From Streptomyces sp. NBC_01264 (GTDB lineage Bacteria; Actinomycetota; Actinomycetes; Streptomycetales; Streptomycetaceae), in contig NZ_JAPEOX010000001.1 of assembly GCF_026340675.1 (NCBI RefSeq), positions 6,448,001-6,512,000 of the forward strand: a DNA stretch of 64,000 nt. Reading direction: 5' to 3'. Made by a program: the position numbers and the translations under genes. Positions 60,465 through 64,000 of this stretch are shown piece by piece (within the stretch, counting starts at the first letter, position 1; the number at the start of each line of letters is the position of its first letter). The notes under the pieces were generated by a model. The model was not told the DNA's origin and did not search any database. It was given only the letters and a program-made list of their open reading frames with translations.

Positions 60465-61286
60465 GTGAGTGCTGACCCGACTACGGTGCTCGCCTTCGAG
60501 ACCGATTGCCACATCTTCGACGGTTGTGGATTCCCGGCTCCCGGCCTGCACTCGTTCCTGTTCCAGCCGATCTTCGGGGACGGTGACAGCAACGCGTACT
60601 TCAACAAGACGATGCTGCTCGCCCTGCTCGGCACGGTCGTCATCGTCGCCTTCTTCTGGGCCGCCTTCCGCAAGCCGAAGGTCGTCCCGGGCAAGCTGCA
60701 GATGGTGGCCGAGGCCGGCTACGACTTCGTGCGCCGCGGCATCGTGTACGAGACGCTCGGCAAGAAGGAGGGCGAGAAGTATGTCCCCTTCATGGTCTCG
60801 CTGTTCTTCTTCGTCTGGATCCTGAACCTCTGGTCGATCATTCCGATCGCCCAGTTCCCGGTGACGGCGATCTTCTCGTACCCGGTCGGGCTCGCCCTGA
60901 TCGTCTACGTGATCTGGATGAGCGTGACGTTCAAGCGCCACGGCTTCGTCGGCGGCTTCAAGAACCTGACCGGCTACGACAAGTCGCTCGGCCCGGTCCT
61001 CCCGCTGGTCATGGTCATCGAGTTCTTCTCGAACGTCATCGTCCGCCCCTTCACCCACGCGGTCCGACTGTTCGCGAACATGTTCGCCGGTCACACCCTG
61101 CTGCTGCTGTTCACCATCGCCAGCTGGTACCTGCTGAACGGGATCGGCATCGCCTACGCGGGCGTCTCGTTCGTCATGGTCATCGTGATGACCGCGTTCG
61201 AACTCTTCATCCAGGCTGTCCAGGCGTACGTCTTCGTCCTCCTGGCCTGCAGCTTCCTGCAGGGCGCGCTCGCCGAGCACCACTGA
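60465..61286 (+). CDS. atpB: ATP synthase F0 subunit a
   Basis: 273-residue proton-channel subunit. Conserved C-terminal helix motifs: NVIVRPFTHAVRLFANMFAGH with the essential Arg in AVRLFANM, and FIQAVQAYVFVLLAC. GTG 60465 is preceded by AAGGAG. It forms the proton half-channels against the c-ring. Confidence 0.95.
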   Translation: MSADPTTVLAFETDCHIFDGCGFPAPGLHSFLFQPIFGDGDSNAYFNKTMLLALLGTVVIVAFFWAAFRKPKVVPGKLQMVAEAGYDFVRRGIVYETLGKKEGEKYVPFMVSLFFFVWILNLWSIIPIAQFPVTAIFSYPVGLALIVYVIWMSVTFKRHGFVGGFKNLTGYDKSLGPVLPLVMVIEFFSNVIVRPFTHAVRLFANMFAGHTLLLLFTIASWYLLNGIGIAYAGVSFVMVIVMTAFELFIQAVQAYVFVLLACSFLQGALAEHH

Positions 61287-61601
<315 letters not shown>

Positions 61602-61643
61602 GACGAACTCCACGACTAGTCCGAATCGACGAAAGGCACTGAT

Positions 61644-62186
61644 GTGAACCTCCTGGTTCTCGCGGCTGAGGGTGGGGAAAACCCCCTCATTCCGCCGATC
61701 CCCGAGCTCGTCATCGGTCTGATCGCCTTCGTCATCGTCTTCGGTTTCCTCGCGAAGAAGCTCCTCCCGAACATCAACAAGGTTCTGGACGAGCGCCGCG
61801 AGGCCATCGAAGGCGGTATCGAAAAGGCTGAGGCCGCTCAGACCGAGGCTCAGAGCGTTCTGGAGCAGTACAAGGCCCAGCTCGCCGAAGCCCGGCACGA
61901 GGCCGCTCGCCTGCGCCAGGACGCTCTGGAGCAGGGCACCGCGCTGAAGGAAGAACTTCGCGCAGAGGGCCAGCGGCAGCGTGAGGAGATCATCGCTGCC
62001 GGTCACGCCCAGATCGCGGCTGACCGCAAGGCTGCCTCTTCCGCCCTCCGTCAGGACGTCGGCAAGCTGGCGACCGACCTGGCCGGAAAGCTTGTCGGCG
62101 AGTCCCTCGAGGACCACGCCCGGCAGAGCCGCACGATCGACCGCTTCCTCAGCGAGCTTGAGGAGAAGGCCGAGGCCGCCCGATGA
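61644..62186 (+). CDS. atpF: ATP synthase F0 subunit b
   Basis: 180-residue stator subunit with one N-terminal helix (about 20-42, LVIGLIAFVIVFGFLAKKLL) and a long coiled-coil stalk. GTG 61644 follows GAAAGG. The stop overlaps atpH (ATGA). Confidence 0.95.
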   Translation: MNLLVLAAEGGENPLIPPIPELVIGLIAFVIVFGFLAKKLLPNINKVLDERREAIEGGIEKAEAAQTEAQSVLEQYKAQLAEARHEAARLRQDALEQGTALKEELRAEGQRQREEIIAAGHAQIAADRKAASSALRQDVGKLATDLAGKLVGESLEDHARQSRTIDRFLSELEEKAEAAR

Positions 62187-62998
62187 ACGGAGCGAGCCGC
62201 GACGCGCTGGCCACCGCCCGCGAGCGTCTCGACGCGCTGACGGACAACACGTCCGTCGACGCGGCGAAGCTCGCCGGCGAGCTGGCGTCCGTCACCGCGC
62301 TGCTCGACCGTGAGGTCTCGCTGCGTCGGGTCATCACGGACCCGGCGCAGTCCGGCGAGGCCAAGGCCGAGCTGGCAAACCGCCTGCTGGGCGGCCAGGT
62401 GGGCGGGGAAACCCTCGACCTGGTGTCCGGAATGGTCCGGTCCCGCTGGTCGCAGTCCCGTGACCTGGTGGACTCGCTCGAGGTTCTGGCGGCCACCGCC
62501 GACCTCACGGCGGCCCAGGCCGCCGGTGGCCTCGACGACGTCGAGGACGAGCTGTTCCGCTTCGGCCGGATCGTCACCTCGAACACCGAGCTGCGCGCAG
62601 CACTGACCGACCGGTCGGCGACCGCCGCCGCCAAGAGCCAGCTGCTCCGCAGCCTGCTCGGCGGCAAGGCGAACGCCGTCACCGAGCGGCTGGTCACGCG
62701 TCTCGTCACGCACCCGCGTGGACGTAGCCTGGAAGCGGGCCTCGAGTCCCTTTCGAAGGTCGCCGCCGAGCGTCGTGGCCGCATGGTCGCCACCGTGACC
62801 ACCGCGGTTCCGCTCAGCGATGTCCAGAAGCAGCGTCTCGGCGCGGTGCTGGCCAAGCTGTACGGCCGCCCGATGCACCTGAACCTCGACGTGGACCCCA
62901 CGGTCCTCGGCGGGATCTCGGTGCGGGTCGGCGACGAGGTCATCGACGGCACCATCGCGGACCGCATCGCCGAGGCGTCGCGCCGCATGGCCGGCTGA
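62183..62998 (+). CDS. atpH: ATP synthase F1 subunit delta
   Basis: 271-residue delta subunit joining the b stalk to F1. Its length is typical of actinobacterial delta, which has an extended N-terminal part relative to the roughly 180-residue Escherichia coli protein; the C-terminal [20 protein letters not shown] motif is standard. Translationally coupled to atpF. Confidence 0.95.
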   Translation: MNGASRDALATARERLDALTDNTSVDAAKLAGELASVTALLDREVSLRRVITDPAQSGEAKAELANRLLGGQVGGETLDLVSGMVRSRWSQSRDLVDSLEVLAATADLTAAQAAGGLDDVEDELFRFGRIVTSNTELRAALTDRSATAAAKSQLLRSLLGGKANAVTERLVTRLVTHPRGRSLEAGLESLSKVAAERRGRMVATVTTAVPLSDVQKQRLGAVLAKLYGRPMHLNLDVDPTVLGGISVRVGDEVIDGTIADRIAEASRRMAG

Positions 62999-63066
62999 CC
63001 AGCCACACATTAGAAAAAAGTATTGCCAGCGGCCCGGTTGGGCCGTGCAGAACTTGCAGAAGATTC

Positions 63067-63083
63067 CTGGGGGTCGCCCCCAG
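63067..63083. terminator. GC hairpin before atpA
   Basis: CTGGGGG, loop TCG, CCCCCAG, followed by ACCCC. Same design as 44847-44866. Lying within the atp operon 46 bp before atpA, it may be an mRNA-processing or partial attenuation element rather than a true stop. Confidence 0.55.
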
Positions 63084-63128
63084 ACCCCTAAGAAGCTTCA
63101 GGCCCAACAAGGAGAGCAGGGAACCCAG

Positions 63129-64000
63129 ATGGCGGAGCTCACGATCCGGCCGGAGGAGATCCGGGACGCACTGGAGAACTTTGTCCAGTCGTACCAGCCG
63201 GACGCGGCCTCGCGCGAGGAGGTCGGAACGGTCAGCGTTGCCGGCGACGGCATCGCGAAGGTGGAGGGCCTGCCCTCCGCCATGGCGAACGAACTGCTGA
63301 AGTTCGAGGACGGAACCCTCGGTCTCGCCCTGAACCTCGACGAGCGCGAGATCGGTGCGGTCGTCCTCGGCGAGTTCAGCGGTATCGAGGAGGGCCAGCC
63401 GGTGCAGCGCACCGGTGAGGTGCTCTCCGTCGGCGTCGGCGAGGGCTACCTCGGCCGCGTCGTCGACCCGCTCGGCAACCCGATCGACGGTCTCGGCGAG
63501 ATCGCGACGGAGGGCCGCCGCGCCCTCGAGCTGCAGGCCCCCGGCGTCATGGTCCGCAAGTCGGTCCACGAGCCGATGCAGACCGGCTACAAGGCCATCG
63601 ACGCGATGGTGCCGGTCGGCCGTGGTCAGCGTCAGCTGATCATCGGTGACCGTCAGACCGGCAAGACCGCTCTTGCCGTCGACACGATCATCAACCAGCG
63701 CGACAACTGGCGCTCTGGCGACGTGAACAAGCAGGTCCGCTGCATCTACGTCGCCATCGGCCAGAAGGGCTCGACCATCGCGTCCGTTCGCGGCGCCCTG
63801 GAAGACGCCGGTGCGCTCGAGTACACGACGATCGTCGCCGCCCCGGCGTCCGACCCGGCCGGCTTCAAGTACCTGGCGCCGTACACCGGTTCGGCCATCG
63901 GCCAGCACTGGATGTACGCCGGCAAGCACGTCCTGATCATCTTCGACGACCTGTCGAAGCAGGCCGACGCCTACCGCGCCGTGTCGCTGCTGCTGCGCCG
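63129..64000 (+). CDS. atpA: ATP synthase F1 subunit alpha, C-terminus cut by window edge
   Basis: First 290 residues of the alpha subunit. N-terminal beta-barrel domain, then the nucleotide-binding domain with P-loop [11 protein letters not shown] (about residue 171) and the [16 protein letters not shown] region. The coding sequence runs off the right edge. ATG 63129 follows CAGGGAACCCAG. Alpha carries the non-catalytic ATP sites. Confidence 0.96.
   Translation, partial: MAELTIRPEEIRDALENFVQSYQPDAASREEVGTVSVAGDGIAKVEGLPSAMANELLKFEDGTLGLALNLDEREIGAVVLGEFSGIEEGQPVQRTGEVLSVGVGEGYLGRVVDPLGNPIDGLGEIATEGRRALELQAPGVMVRKSVHEPMQTGYKAIDAMVPVGRGQRQLIIGDRQTGKTALAVDTIINQRDNWRSGDVNKQVRCIYVAIGQKGSTIASVRGALEDAGALEYTTIVAAPASDPAGFKYLAPYTGSAIGQHWMYAGKHVLIIFDDLSKQADAYRAVSLLLR

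Overview
The window is chromosomal DNA of a Streptomyces or very close relative. Base composition is very GC-rich with almost exclusive G/C at third codon positions, GTG and TTG starts are frequent, and many stops and starts overlap as ATGA or GTGA. Hallmark content includes a conservon (cvnABCD), a HAIR box before lon, paired FtsW/PBP genes, a Ku/LigD set, and the block lysA-hom-thrC-thrB-rho-LCP-rpmE-prfA-prmC-glyA-wecA-like-atp. The gene order resembles the lon-to-atp stretch of the Streptomyces coelicolor core chromosome (from memory; no database was searched). Both window ends cut genes: a sensor kinase on the left and atpA on the right.

Layout. 1-5.2 kb: a kinase/response-regulator pair, then an MFS permease and GH3 beta-glucosidase operon facing a TetR regulator across a palindromic operator. 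6-11.5 kb: a lipoprotein, a GT39-like membrane glycosyltransferase whose only plausible start is ATC, a 3-mercaptopyruvate-type sulfurtransferase, a DUF4097 lipoprotein, a relic of an ABC permease and a DUF6817 protein. 11.6-15.4 kb: lon, a MarR regulator and a PP2C-like protein. 15.8-21.5 kb: cvnABCD followed by a styrene/indole-monooxygenase-like flavoprotein. 21.5-24.8 kb: an NlpC/P60 hydrolase, an ECF-type sigma factor with a stunted partner, and a SHOCT/DUF6325 pair. 24.9-27.7 kb: FtsW-like flippase/polymerase plus PBP. 27.9-30.9 kb: two divergent diiron proteins and a TetR regulator. 31-35 kb: a sensor kinase without a regulator plus lipoprotein, a surface protein and a NERD-like protein with the only TTA codon I found. 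35-38.3 kb: a cluster of dispersed repeats, then Ku, LigD-polymerase and a DNA ligase (end joining). 38.4-41.7 kb: DUF6479, a frameshifted xdhC, and a gene-poor stretch with relic genes ending at tRNA-Arg(CCG), which looks like a mobile-element insertion scar.

41.8-64 kb is a dense plus-strand housekeeping block: a single-domain response regulator, NrtL, the aspartate-family amino-acid genes (lysA, hom, thrC, thrB), rho with a long leader and a Gln/Gly/Arg-rich insert, an LCP cell-wall ligase, L31, release factor 1 with its methylase PrmC, a TsaC/Sua5 protein, a phosphatase-fold protein lacking its nucleophilic cysteine, glyA, a WecA/TagO-like transferase and the atpI-B-E-F-H-A operon preceded by two Crp-like boxes.

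The most interesting observations are: the conservon-monooxygenase unit; the pseudo-phosphatase; the Crp-like boxes before the ATP synthase operon; the ATC-start glycosyltransferase; the single TTA gene; the xdhC homopolymer frameshift; the tRNA-Arg scar; and a roughly 135-bp composite dispersed repeat present in three near-full copies. No CRISPR array, rRNA gene, intact insertion sequence or intact integrase was seen.
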